DNA from: Chryseobacterium capnotolerans
GTDB taxonomy: Bacteria; Bacteroidota; Bacteroidia; Flavobacteriales; Weeksellaceae
Reading direction: 5' to 3'
Length of the DNA: 64,000 bases
Assembly (NCBI RefSeq): GCF_021278965.1
Contig: NZ_CP065589.1
Coordinates: 1,431,001 to 1,495,000, forward strand
Part shown: in pieces, positions 44,935-53,222 of the stretch
Layout of the letters: each line of letters starts with the position of its first letter
Numbering within the stretch: the first letter of the stretch is position 1
Made by a program: the position numbers and the translations under genes
Notes under the pieces: model-generated
The model's database searches: none
What the model was told of the DNA's origin: nothing
What the model saw: the letters and a program-made list of their open reading frames with translations, nothing else

Positions 44935-45405
44935 ATGAAAAAACTTTTATTACTCTTTATACTGGCTGGCAATTTTGTGTGGGCACAAATGCCGGATATT
45001 TCAAATACATGGCTGAACAACAGTAAACCCTATATCGGAACCATTGGAAATAAAGGACAGGAACTGAAGCTTAAAATTAATATTTCTGAACAAAATAAGA
45101 AAAATGACCAGCAGTATTTTGTTTCAGGATATTCCCTCGTAGATACCAATTATACCAAATGGGAAGGAACAATCACTATTTTAAAATATAAAGACTCTAA
45201 AAAACAGGGAACTGTATTTGGAGAATATGAACTGGCAGAAGAGAATAAAGGAAAACATTCGGGAGTTTTTAAAGGACGATTCGTTTATAATTTTAAATGG
45301 AATAGAAAAACTGAAAAAGTAGAAGGACAATATATTGAACTGATCGGTGACTGGAAAAGCTATGACGGAAGTCTGGAGTTTAAAACCCGCTTGAAAAATC
45401 AGTAA
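44935..45405 (+). CDS. Secreted hypothetical protein
   Basis: 156 residues with a signal peptide (LLLLFILAGNFVWAQ). The mature part is probably one beta sandwich or barrel rich in Lys, Gly and aromatic residues (YFVSGYSLVDTNYTKWEGTITI; KVEGQYIELIGDW). No known motif. It follows the DUF1569 gene by 10 bases, suggesting co-expression. Confidence 0.7.
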   Translation: MKKLLLLFILAGNFVWAQMPDISNTWLNNSKPYIGTIGNKGQELKLKINISEQNKKNDQQYFVSGYSLVDTNYTKWEGTITILKYKDSKKQGTVFGEYELAEENKGKHSGVFKGRFVYNFKWNRKTEKVEGQYIELIGDWKSYDGSLEFKTRLKNQ

Positions 45406-45473
45406 AAGCAAATTTGTCTTTAATAATCAATAATAATTTCTAAAAGGCTTAGTCCATAATTAATCTTAAAAAT

Positions 45474-45845
45474 ATGAAACTGGGAGCATTTTCAATCAGC
45501 TTAAGTGTAAAAGACCTTCAGAAGTCCAAAGATTTCTATGAAAAATTAGGGTTTACAACTATGGCAGGAGCTGCGGAGCAAAATTATCTGATCATGAAAA
45601 ATGGATCTACTCTGATCGGACTGTTTCAGGCAATGTTTGATGGAAATATGCTGACTTTTAATCCTGGTTGGGATGAAAATGCACAGAACCTTGAGGTGTT
45701 TGATGATGTGCGTGAAATTCAGAAGCGTTTAAAAGAAGGGGGAGTGGAAATTGATAAAGAAGCGGATGAAACCACTTCAGGTCCTGAACATATGTACCTT
45801 AAAGATCCGGATGGAAATATGATCCTGATCGATCAGCATAGATAA
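45474..45845 (+). CDS. VOC-family (glyoxalase-like) protein
   Basis: 123 residues, one pair of beta-alpha-beta-beta-beta modules: FSISLSVKDLQKSKDFYEKLGF and HMYLKDPDGNMILID with the usual C-terminal Glu ligand replaced by Leu/Ile. Cytoplasmic. Members may be glyoxalases, dioxygenases or resistance proteins; nothing here selects one. It is 41 bases ahead of a second VOC gene. Confidence 0.85.
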   Translation: MKLGAFSISLSVKDLQKSKDFYEKLGFTTMAGAAEQNYLIMKNGSTLIGLFQAMFDGNMLTFNPGWDENAQNLEVFDDVREIQKRLKEGGVEIDKEADETTSGPEHMYLKDPDGNMILIDQHR

Positions 45846-45886
45846 CAGAATTCAAAACAAATTAAAACTTAACTAAAAAAACAATC

Positions 45887-46336
45887 ATGGCATCAGTAAA
45901 CGTTTATTTAACATTCAATGGAAATTGCAGAGAAGCATTCGATTTCTATAAGTCGGTTTTCGGAGGCGAATATCCTTATATCGGAACCTTTGGAGAAATG
46001 CCTCCAATGGAAGGAAAAGAACTTCCGGAAGAAGATAAGGACAAAATTATGCACGTAACCCTTCCTATTTCTAAAGAAACTGTATTAATGGGAAGTGATA
46101 CAGGCGGAGAATGGGCTTCTGATTTTAAAGAAGGAAACAATTTTTCAATTTCCATCAATGCAGAATCTAAGGAAGAAGCCAATAAATTATTTGACGGTCT
46201 TTCTGCAGGCGGGAAGGTAACAATGCCATTAGCCGATACATTCTGGGGGGCTTATTTTGGGATGTTTACCGATAAATTCGGGATCAACTGGATGGTTAAT
46301 TATGATGATCCTGCCAAAATGCAGCAGCATCCTTAA
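45887..46336 (+). CDS. VOC-family protein, PhnB/YdcF-like
   Basis: 149 residues. It begins VNVYLTFNGNCREAFDFYKSVFGG and contains the MPPMEGKELP loop and DKFGINWMVNYD, the pattern of the PhnB-like VOC branch. Cytoplasmic; substrate unknown. It ends the unit that starts with the VOC gene at 45474 and is followed by a strong terminator. Confidence 0.87.
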   Translation: MASVNVYLTFNGNCREAFDFYKSVFGGEYPYIGTFGEMPPMEGKELPEEDKDKIMHVTLPISKETVLMGSDTGGEWASDFKEGNNFSISINAESKEEANKLFDGLSAGGKVTMPLADTFWGAYFGMFTDKFGINWMVNYDDPAKMQQHP

Positions 46337-46372
46337 GATTACTATTTCGTATATGAAATATAGTTATAAGCT

Positions 46373-46398
46373 ACCGGCAGTCATACTGCCGGTTTTTT
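46373..46398 (+). terminator. Intrinsic terminator after the VOC genes
   Basis: ACCGGCAGT-CAT-ACTGCCGGT: perfect 9-bp stem with a 3-base loop, running into six T's. Confidence 0.9.
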
Positions 46399-46407
46399 AT
46401 TTGATAT

Positions 46408-46415
46408 TATATTTG
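46408..46415 (+). promoter_or_regulatory. Promoter -7 element (TATATTTG) before the DUF1398 gene
   Basis: Exact TAnnTTTG, 58 bases before ATG 46474 and 10 bases after the preceding terminator. Confidence 0.5.
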
Positions 46416-46473
46416 CATCCCGAAAATTTCTAAATTTGAACAAGAACAACAATAATTAATTAAAAATAATAGG

Positions 46474-46866
46474 ATGAAATTTACCATTGAAGATATTAAA
46501 ACCGAACATCAAAAAGTAAAAAGCGGAGCAGATTTCCCGCGATATATAAAAGCCATAAAAAGCCTTGGCGTTTCTCATTATACGGCTTACGTTGCAGAAG
46601 GAAATACAGAATATTTTGATGATAACAATGAATCTGCCCAGACAGGAAGTAAATATGATAAGCTTACTATTGCTGAAAAGGTGAATTTTGACCATTTTAA
46701 AGCAAGATTAAAACTTCATCAGCAAGGAGGTACAGATTATATGACATTCTGTAAAGATTGTGCAGAAAATGGAATTGAAGGTTGGGAAATAAATCTGAAT
46801 GCAATGACCTGTACTTACTTTGATAAAGAACGAAGAGAAATTTTAGTAGAGCAGATTCCGAGTTAA
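46474..46866 (+). CDS. DUF1398-family protein
   Basis: 130 residues: FTIEDIKTEHQKVKSGADFPRYI, LGVSHYTAYVAEGNTEYF and QGGTDYMTFCKDCAENGIEGWEI match DUF1398, a small widespread family sometimes labelled 'phage envelope protein' without experimental support. Cytoplasmic, no catalytic motif. It stands alone between a terminator and the next promoter. Confidence 0.85.
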   Translation: MKFTIEDIKTEHQKVKSGADFPRYIKAIKSLGVSHYTAYVAEGNTEYFDDNNESAQTGSKYDKLTIAEKVNFDHFKARLKLHQQGGTDYMTFCKDCAENGIEGWEINLNAMTCTYFDKERREILVEQIPS

Positions 46867-46967
46867 AATAGTTGGAATTCGGGCAAAACACAGATTTAAA
46901 GTTGTTAATCTATAAGCTTGATTAAGCCACTCATAAAATACTGTTTGTTATTATTGATTTAAAGTAT

Positions 46968-46975
46968 TAATTTTG
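46968..46975 (+). promoter_or_regulatory. Promoter (TTTG-N20-TAATTTTG) of the DUF2490 gene
   Basis: TAnnTTTG box with TTTG at 46944-46947, exactly 20 bases upstream: the best full promoter match seen in the window. ATG 47008 is 32 bases downstream. Confidence 0.65.
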
Positions 46976-47007
46976 TTAAAAACGATAGATAATAATAATT
47001 GATAAAC

Positions 47008-47684
47008 ATGAGAAAGGTTTTAACGAAGTTGGCATTTACAGTATTAAGCTTAGGTTCGGTTCTTACATGGGCACAAAAAATGATTTGGGAGCCTGGTATA
47101 TGTATTTTGGAAATAATAAGATCAGTAAAAAGCTGAACTGGCACAATGAAGTTCAGTACAGAAATTTTGATGCGATTGGAGATTTGGAACAGCTTCTGAT
47201 CCGTACCGGGATTGGATATGACCTTACCGAAAACAATAATAATGTATTGTTGGGGTATGGTTTTATTCTAAGCCAGCCTTATGTAAACGGGGATAAAAAA
47301 GAAAATATAGAACACAGGATCTTCCAGCAGTATATTACCAAGCAGAAGTTCGGACGTTTTCACCTTCAGCATCGTTATCGTTTAGAGGAACGTTTTCTGG
47401 AAGACGATTTTAGAATGAGATTCCGTTATATGTTAGGGTTCAATATTCCGATCACTCAAAAGGAAATGTTACCGAAAACACTGTATGCATCAGTGTATAA
47501 TGAAATTTTCCTGCATTTCAATAGCCCTACTTTTGATAGAAACAGAGTCTATGGAGCGTTAGGCTATGTAATTAACAAAAACATGAGAATTGAAGCCGGA
47601 TATATGAATCAGATTCAGGAAAACAGAAACAGAGGACAAATTCAGATTGGTTTTTATAATAATATACCATTTACCAAAAACTGA
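47008..47684 (+). CDS. DUF2490-family beta-barrel protein (frameshifted at an A run)
   Basis: 225 residues after adding one A to the A6 run at 47075-47080, which joins the signal peptide (LGSVLTWAQ) to DLGAWYMYFGNNKI. Alternating beta strands (LNWHNEVQYRNFD, FHLQHRYRLEERFL, RIEAGYMNQIQ) suggest a small outer-membrane barrel, as predicted for DUF2490. Function unknown. It is followed by bestrophin at 81 bases. Confidence 0.8.
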
Positions 47685-47765
47685 TTGTACCTGTTTTTTG
47701 CTGAATGCACTGATGAAACTCTCATTTGAGATATTGATTAAAATTAACACAAAAAAACAACACAT

Positions 47766-48770
47766 ATGCATTCAGGAAAAAGATTTGGAGCGCGTGAATT
47801 CATCAATTGGACACGCCGCAGTATTTATGCTTTAATCGTATTGGCAGCCATTCCTACGATTCTTTACTTTCTAGGTTGGAAATTTCTTTCCGTGCCCTGG
47901 CAGCCCATTGCGATCATGGGAACAGCAGTTGCTTTTATTGTAGGCTTTAAAAACAATGCCAGTTACAGCAGACTTTGGGAAGCAAGACAGATCTATGGGG
48001 CTATCATCAATGACAGCCGTAGTTTTGGATATATACTGAGAGATGCTCTTATCACAAAAGACTCAGGCAAAGTAAAAGAAATGTTTCTTCGTCATTATGC
48101 ATGGCTTACGGCATTACGATTTCAGCTTAGAGAACCTAGAATTTGGGAAAATACAGGATCTGCACAGTTTGATGAATATGCTAAAAAGTATGATATTCCG
48201 GAGCGGCTTTCTAAGTTGGACGACGAACTGAAGAAGTACCTTTCAGAAGCAGAGCTTCAGTATATTCTGACTAAGAAAAACAGGGCAACACAACTGATGG
48301 CCGGCCAGAGTAAAGAATTGGCTGAAGCCTATGAAAAAGGAGAAATTAATGATTTTCAATGGACGCAGATCAATCAGCAGCTTGTAAAGTTTACTGACAG
48401 CCAGGGAAAAGCAGAAAGAATTAAGAATTTTCCTTATCCAAGGAACTTTTCTTCCATTACAACTTATCTTTTGTTGCTATTCATTGTATTTGTTCCTTTT
48501 GGATTATTAAAAGAATTTGATAAACTGGGCGAAGGGTCTATGGTGGAAGGATGGACCATTTGGTTCAATATTCCTTTTTCATTATTGGTGACATGGTGCT
48601 TTCATACCCTGGATAGTGTAGGAGAGGCATCTGTAAATCCATTTGAAGGAAGCGCCAATGATGTTCCTATCACTCAGATTAGCCGCACTATAGAAATTGA
48701 TATGAGGGATATGCTGGATGAAACCGATCTTCCACCGGCAATTACTCCAAAAAATAATATTGTTCTTTAA
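47766..48770 (+). CDS. Bestrophin-family ion channel
   Basis: 334 residues. Membrane helices at ~20-65 and ~235-290; characteristic segments AFIVGFKNNASYSRLWEARQIYGAIINDSRSF near the first helices and GEASVNPFEGSANDVPITQISRTIEID near the C-terminus. Bacterial bestrophins are pentameric channels of the inner membrane, conducting anions or cations. The window does not show the ion selectivity. The next gene is a Na+/H+ antiporter, so the pair may serve ion balance. Confidence 0.9.
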   Translation: MHSGKRFGAREFINWTRRSIYALIVLAAIPTILYFLGWKFLSVPWQPIAIMGTAVAFIVGFKNNASYSRLWEARQIYGAIINDSRSFGYILRDALITKDSGKVKEMFLRHYAWLTALRFQLREPRIWENTGSAQFDEYAKKYDIPERLSKLDDELKKYLSEAELQYILTKKNRATQLMAGQSKELAEAYEKGEINDFQWTQINQQLVKFTDSQGKAERIKNFPYPRNFSSITTYLLLLFIVFVPFGLLKEFDKLGEGSMVEGWTIWFNIPFSLLVTWCFHTLDSVGEASVNPFEGSANDVPITQISRTIEIDMRDMLDETDLPPAITPKNNIVL

Positions 48771-48915
48771 ATTAAAGAGCAAGAATTGATCATCTGTTCT
48801 AAATAAATCTGTGTTATCTGCAAAATCTGCTTGGGTGTAGATTATAACCATTTATTATAAAGACTTTTTCTGATTTAATTTGATAAAAAATAGTACTTAA
48901 AAAAACTAACTCAAA

Positions 48916-50526
48916 ATGATTCACAGCTATGTTATAATATCCATTGTAGTCTTACTGTCTGTAATGATATTAGTAATGATTGGGCAAAAACTGAAGGTTG
49001 CTTATCCTATTTTTCTTGTCATTGCAGGATTATTGATAAGCTTCGTGCCGGGAATGCCTCGTGTAGAAATAGAGCCTGATCTGGTTTTTCTTATTTTTCT
49101 TCCGCCTATTTTATTTGAAGCCGCATGGTTTACTTCATGGCAGGACTTCCACAAATGGAGAAAACAGATCTTTTCCATGGCCTTTGGACTGGTATTTTTG
49201 ACATCAATAGTAGTCGCTTATCTTTCGTCTTCTATTATTCCAGGACTTACTGTGGCGATGGGATTCTTATTGGGTGGGGTAAATTCTCCGCCGGATGCCG
49301 TAGCCGCAACTTCAGTGTTGAAGCATATGAAAATTCCAAAAAAAATTACCAATATCCTGGAAGGAGAAAGTTTAATTAATGATGCGTCCAGTTTAATTGT
49401 ATTTAAATTTGCCCTTGCAGCAGTCATTTCAGGGCAGTTTATCTGGCGGGAAGCGGTGCAGGATTTCTTTACGATGGCCATTGGTGGAATTGCAGTAGGA
49501 GTAGCCGTAGGGTTCTTATTTGGAGCTTTATTGAGGATTATCCCTACCAATTCAAATATAGATACTGTTATCACACTGATCGTTCCTTACATCATGTATG
49601 TTGGAGCAGAACATTTTCATTTTTCAGGCGTTTTGGCTGTAGTTGCCGGGGGACTGCTGATGTCTTACAATTCTCATTGTTACCTGAGTCATACCTCGAG
49701 AATCCAATCCGGAAATGTCTGGAGTGTTTTAATATTTCTGATGAATACCATCATTTTTATTCTTATTGGCCTTGAACTGCCAATTGTTGTAGAAGGATTG
49801 ACGGATTACACCATTTCCGAAGGAATTTTCTATAGCGTAGTAATTGGTGGAGCGATTATCGGAACAAGGATCGTCTATAGCTATGCATTGATGTATTTTC
49901 CAAGACTTTGCTCTAAAGAATTAAGGTTAAAAGTCCCGAAACCCGATTGGCGTGAACCTTTTATCATCAGTTTTGCAGCAATGAGAGGGGTGGTTTCATT
50001 AGCTGCAGCATTATCTATTCCTGCATTTTTACCTAATGGCGATGCATTTCCACACCGAAATATCATTTTATTCGTCACTTTTGTTATTATATTAATTACC
50101 CTGGTAGGACAAGGATTGTTGCTTTCTCCAATCCTGAAATTATTGAATATCCAGGATGCAGGAAGTGAATTGCCGGAAGAAAAGCAGGAAGTTATCTTGA
50201 TGCGTAAGCTTAAAGAAACAGCTCTACATAAACTGGAAAATGATTTTTCTGAATTGGCAGTATCAAACAGTCTTGTTCGTCATCAAAAACATAAATTGGA
50301 AAACGAAATGATGCTGATGGCCGATAAAGCCCAGTGTATGGCTTCTACCGGAGATTATGTGACCGCCATTAATGAGAATAAAGATGTTCTTCGTCAGGTC
50401 ATTCAGGCTCAGAGAAACGAATTGCATAGGATGAAAAAAGAGAAAATATTTGACGATCATGTAATGAGAACCATTGAAATGCAGCTGGATTTTGATGAAG
50501 CAAAGATTACCGGTTTTTCTCACTGA
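48916..50526 (+). CDS. CPA1-type Na+/H+ antiporter
   Basis: 536 residues with about twelve membrane helices. The CPA1 elements are present: GVNSPPDAVAATSVL (ion-site Asp), EGESLINDASSLIVFKFAL and FIISFAAMRGVVSLAAALSIP with the conserved Arg. The last ~100 residues form a cytoplasmic helical tail rich in Lys/Glu/His. It exchanges Na+ or K+ for protons at the inner membrane. It is 145 bases after bestrophin; a foldback repeat follows. Confidence 0.92.
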   Translation: MIHSYVIISIVVLLSVMILVMIGQKLKVAYPIFLVIAGLLISFVPGMPRVEIEPDLVFLIFLPPILFEAAWFTSWQDFHKWRKQIFSMAFGLVFLTSIVVAYLSSSIIPGLTVAMGFLLGGVNSPPDAVAATSVLKHMKIPKKITNILEGESLINDASSLIVFKFALAAVISGQFIWREAVQDFFTMAIGGIAVGVAVGFLFGALLRIIPTNSNIDTVITLIVPYIMYVGAEHFHFSGVLAVVAGGLLMSYNSHCYLSHTSRIQSGNVWSVLIFLMNTIIFILIGLELPIVVEGLTDYTISEGIFYSVVIGGAIIGTRIVYSYALMYFPRLCSKELRLKVPKPDWREPFIISFAAMRGVVSLAAALSIPAFLPNGDAFPHRNIILFVTFVIILITLVGQGLLLSPILKLLNIQDAGSELPEEKQEVILMRKLKETALHKLENDFSELAVSNSLVRHQKHKLENEMMLMADKAQCMASTGDYVTAINENKDVLRQVIQAQRNELHRMKKEKIFDDHVMRTIEMQLDFDEAKITGFSH

Positions 50527-50564
50527 TAATACCTGATTTTGCAATAAAGTAAAGATTAAACCCC

Positions 50565-50724
50565 AAAAGTCACAAAAGAATTTAGGCTGAGGTTAAGATT
50601 AATACTAACTTGCATAAAGTTCACCAATTTAAAATCTATAGATTTTAAAAACTTAAGTGTACTTCTTAGCAGTATGAATTTAATCTTACAATAACTTCAG
50701 TGTTAGGATTCTTTTGTGACTTTT
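50565..50724. repeat. Foldback (MITE-like) element with 17-bp terminal inverted repeats
   Basis: AAAAGTCACAAAAGAAT (50565-50581) is the exact complement of ATTCTTTTGTGACTTTT (50708-50724). Inside, TTAAGATTAA and TTAATCTTA form a second pair of arms, and a 22-bp perfect palindrome lies at the centre (50628-50649, core AAAATCTATAGATTTT). The ~160-bp unit can fold into one long hairpin. It contains no ORF. Either a nonautonomous mobile element or a large transcribed structure between nhaP-type and SRPBCC genes. Confidence 0.65.
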
Positions 50725-50757
50725 GTAGTTAAAATAATTGAGTTAAATTTTAGTAAT

Positions 50758-51189
50758 ATGAGCACACCAATCACCGTCCAATACAAAATAAATGCTCCCA
50801 TCGATAAGGTTTGGAAAGCTTTGACAGATAAAAACGAAATGAAGTCCTGGTATTTTAATATTCAGGATTTTGAACCGGAAGTAGGAAAGGTTTTTAATTT
50901 CTATGAACCCGGAGGTGAGAACAAATACCATCATCAAGGAGAAATTTTGGAAATTATCCCCAACCAAAAAGTAAAGCATAGCTGGTCTTATCCTGATTTT
51001 TCAGATCTGAAAACGATTGTAACTTGGGAATTGGCGTCTGAAGAGGACGGAACTTTAGTAAAGCTAACTCATGACGGAATTGAAAATTTTGAAGACCTCG
51101 GAGAAGGTTTTTCAAGAGAGAATTTTACCGGCGGATGGAACTCGATTTTAGGCCAAAGTTTAAAAGAATATTTAGAAAAAAGAGCATGA
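50758..51189 (+). CDS. SRPBCC / AHSA1-like domain protein
   Basis: 143 residues from ATG 50758; the earlier in-frame start lies inside the foldback repeat and is unlikely. The START-like helix-grip fold shows VQYKINAPIDKVWKALTDKNEMKSW and the C-terminal helix FTGGWNSILGQSLKEYL. Binds hydrophobic ligands or acts as a co-chaperone-like protein; ligand unknown. It overlaps the GNAT gene by 4 bases (ATGA). Confidence 0.87.
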   Translation: MSTPITVQYKINAPIDKVWKALTDKNEMKSWYFNIQDFEPEVGKVFNFYEPGGENKYHHQGEILEIIPNQKVKHSWSYPDFSDLKTIVTWELASEEDGTLVKLTHDGIENFEDLGEGFSRENFTGGWNSILGQSLKEYLEKRA

Positions 51190-51686
51190 TAGAATTACAG
51201 CCGTTCAATATTGATGATGCTTCAGCATTGATCTCAAACATTAAAGATAAAAGATCACTTCTGCAGTTTGCAGGACCAATGTATCATTTTCCATTGACTG
51301 AAGATCAGCTTGAAGGTGACTTGTCTGACGAAAACAGAACCCTGTTCAAAATAGTGGATGTAGAGAATCAGAATACAATCGGTCACGCACAGATATTTTT
51401 AAAAGAGAAAACTTTCCTGCTGGGAAGAATCTTAATCTGGGACGAGAACAATAGGGGAAAAGGGTACGGGAAAAAAGTAATGCAGGAACTTCTGAAATAT
51501 GGATTTGAAAACTTCAACAGAGAACTGGCCGAACTCAATGTATATGACTGGAATACCGGAGCGGTAGAATGTTACAAAAAAGTAGGTTTTACGGTTGATC
51601 CGGATATAAAGAATGAAGTGAAAGTTGATGATGAAACATGGGTTTCAATCAATATGAAAATTCACAAAGAAACTTTTGAACGATAG
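51186..51686 (+). CDS. GNAT-family N-acetyltransferase
   Basis: 166 residues from ATG 51186 (MIELQPFNIDD), overlapping the SRPBCC stop by 4 bases. The acetyl-CoA site is seen in LGRILIWDENNRGKGYGKKVMQELL (R-G-K-G-Y-G motif), and AVECYKKVGFTVD follows. Transfers acetyl groups to an unknown amine. The VOC gene follows 5 bases later, so SRPBCC-GNAT-VOC form one operon. Confidence 0.9.
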   Translation: MIELQPFNIDDASALISNIKDKRSLLQFAGPMYHFPLTEDQLEGDLSDENRTLFKIVDVENQNTIGHAQIFLKEKTFLLGRILIWDENNRGKGYGKKVMQELLKYGFENFNRELAELNVYDWNTGAVECYKKVGFTVDPDIKNEVKVDDETWVSINMKIHKETFER

Positions 51687-51691
51687 AAATC

Positions 51692-52075
51692 ATGAATAGA
51701 TTTACCGGACTTCGTCCTATGCTTTGGACTGAAAATTTGGATGAAACTATAGGGTTTTATATTCATATTCTCGGTTTTGAACTTCTTGCCAGAAATGATG
51801 ACTGGCATTGGGCATCTCTTCGAAAAGATGACGTCTATATCATGCTTGCTTTGCCTAATCAACATGAAGAATCTGCAGCCATTGGCTTTACAGGGTCATT
51901 TTATTTTAATGTAGATAAAGTGGATGAATTATGGGAAAATCTTAAAACAAAGACCAAAATTTGTTATGAGATTGAAACTTTTGAATGGGGAATGAGAGAA
52001 TTTGCAGTATATGATAACAATGGATATATCCTACAATTTGGTGAACCTGTGGATAATATTGGCAATACGGAATAA
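51692..52075 (+). CDS. VOC-family (bleomycin-resistance-like) protein
   Basis: 127 residues: FTGLRPMLWTENLDETIGFYIHILGF and AVYDNNGYILQFGEP, the two VOC modules in the bleomycin-resistance/glyoxalase arrangement, with a final Gln-Phe-Gly-Glu. Probably binds or modifies a small molecule. It ends 35 bases before the first glutaminyl cyclase gene, whose promoter begins just after its stop. Confidence 0.86.
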   Translation: MNRFTGLRPMLWTENLDETIGFYIHILGFELLARNDDWHWASLRKDDVYIMLALPNQHEESAAIGFTGSFYFNVDKVDELWENLKTKTKICYEIETFEWGMREFAVYDNNGYILQFGEPVDNIGNTE

Positions 52076-52082
52076 AATTTGC

Positions 52083-52090
52083 TATTTTTG
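52083..52090 (+). promoter_or_regulatory. Candidate -7 element (TATTTTTG) of the glutaminyl cyclase genes
   Basis: TAnnTTTG match, 20 bases before ATG 52111. Confidence 0.45.
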
Positions 52091-52110
52091 GGGAAATATT
52101 TAGAAAGTCA

Positions 52111-53133
52111 ATGAAAAAAAATATAATAGCGGGTTTCGCAGCAATTTTATTACTGGCATCTTGTAACAAGGATAAAGAAATTCTTAATACACTAAACAAT
52201 TATAATAATTCAATGGAAGCAAAAGGATATCATTTCGGTGATAAACTTCAACTTCCAAAAGAAGTAACGGAAAATGCGGAAAGTGTAACCATCAGTTTTG
52301 GAGATAAAGAAACAACAGATTTAACGATTGACCCGAAGTTTTTTACTTTAGGAGACAATGCTGTTACTTTTAATATCAAAACTAAAGGTGGGGAAACCTT
52401 AAATCAGGATGCAACCATTAATGTATTTGCAAAAAATCCTGAAAAAAATATTGCTTACCAGATTGTAGCAGAATATCCTCACGATCCTAAAAACTTTGTA
52501 CAGGGGTTCCAGGCTGAAGGAAATACAATCTATGAAAGTGATGGACAAAACGGATCTTCACAGATCTTAAAATATACATTGGGAACCACTACGCCACTTG
52601 CTTCTACGAAACAGGCTCCTGAAGATTTTTCAGAGGGTAGCACGATTGTAGGAGATAAAGTATATCAATTGACATGGCAGAGTAAGAAAGGATATATCTA
52701 TGATAAAAGCTCACTGAAATTATTATCAGAATTTGCTTATCCAAACGTACTGGGAGAAGGTTGGGGATTGACCTATGACGGGAAAAGCCTGATTGCATCA
52801 GATGGAAGCAAGCTTTTATACTTCCTTGATCCGAATGATCCTTCAAAATTGATCAAATATATTGCAGTAGCAGGAAGTTCGCAGGCATATGATCAATTAA
52901 ACGAGCTTGAATATCATAACGGATTTCTTTATGCAAATGTATGGCAAAAACCAATTATCCTGAAAATCAATCCTGCAACCGGAGAAGTAGTAGGTACATT
53001 TGATTTCACGGAAATTGCAAAACAAAATACAAAAGGATCAGATGATGTTCTGAACGGAATTGCTTTCAAAGGAGAAAATATGTTGGTGACCGGAAAGAAT
53101 TGGCCGAAGATTTATGAAATTCAATTGAAATAA
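52111..53133 (+). CDS. Glutaminyl-peptide cyclotransferase, plant/bacterial beta-propeller type (copy 1)
   Basis: 340 residues, lipoprotein (LLLASCNKDK). An Ig-like domain of ~100 residues precedes a five-bladed propeller starting YPHDPKNFVQGFQAEGNTIYESDG, the papaya-type QC signature with its catalytic Glu; later GEGWGLTYDGKSLIASDG and DVLNGIAF. It converts N-terminal Gln to pyroglutamate on exported proteins, protecting them from aminopeptidases. Signal peptidase exposure of N-terminal Gln is common in Bacteroidota, and many signal peptides in this window end AQ. Closely related to the next gene. Confidence 0.88.
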   Translation: MKKNIIAGFAAILLLASCNKDKEILNTLNNYNNSMEAKGYHFGDKLQLPKEVTENAESVTISFGDKETTDLTIDPKFFTLGDNAVTFNIKTKGGETLNQDATINVFAKNPEKNIAYQIVAEYPHDPKNFVQGFQAEGNTIYESDGQNGSSQILKYTLGTTTPLASTKQAPEDFSEGSTIVGDKVYQLTWQSKKGYIYDKSSLKLLSEFAYPNVLGEGWGLTYDGKSLIASDGSKLLYFLDPNDPSKLIKYIAVAGSSQAYDQLNELEYHNGFLYANVWQKPIILKINPATGEVVGTFDFTEIAKQNTKGSDDVLNGIAFKGENMLVTGKNWPKIYEIQLK

Positions 53134-53157
53134 CTATTCACAATAGTCCATTTTATA

Positions 53158-53187
53158 AAAATAGCGTTCCTTAGGTAGCGCTATTTT
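53158..53187 (+). terminator. Hairpin between the two cyclase genes
   Basis: AAAATAGCG (53158-53166) pairs with CGCTATTTT (53179-53187), 24 bases after the first cyclase stop. A/T-symmetric, so it could work both ways; it may reduce expression of the second copy. Confidence 0.65.
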
Positions 53188-53222
53188 CATTATTAGGAAT
53201 TATAATATAGATATTTAAAACA

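Noticed and set aside
46474..46866. DUF1398 gene as evidence of a prophage ('phage envelope protein')
   Set aside because: No other phage gene is nearby; the label is unsupported for the family.
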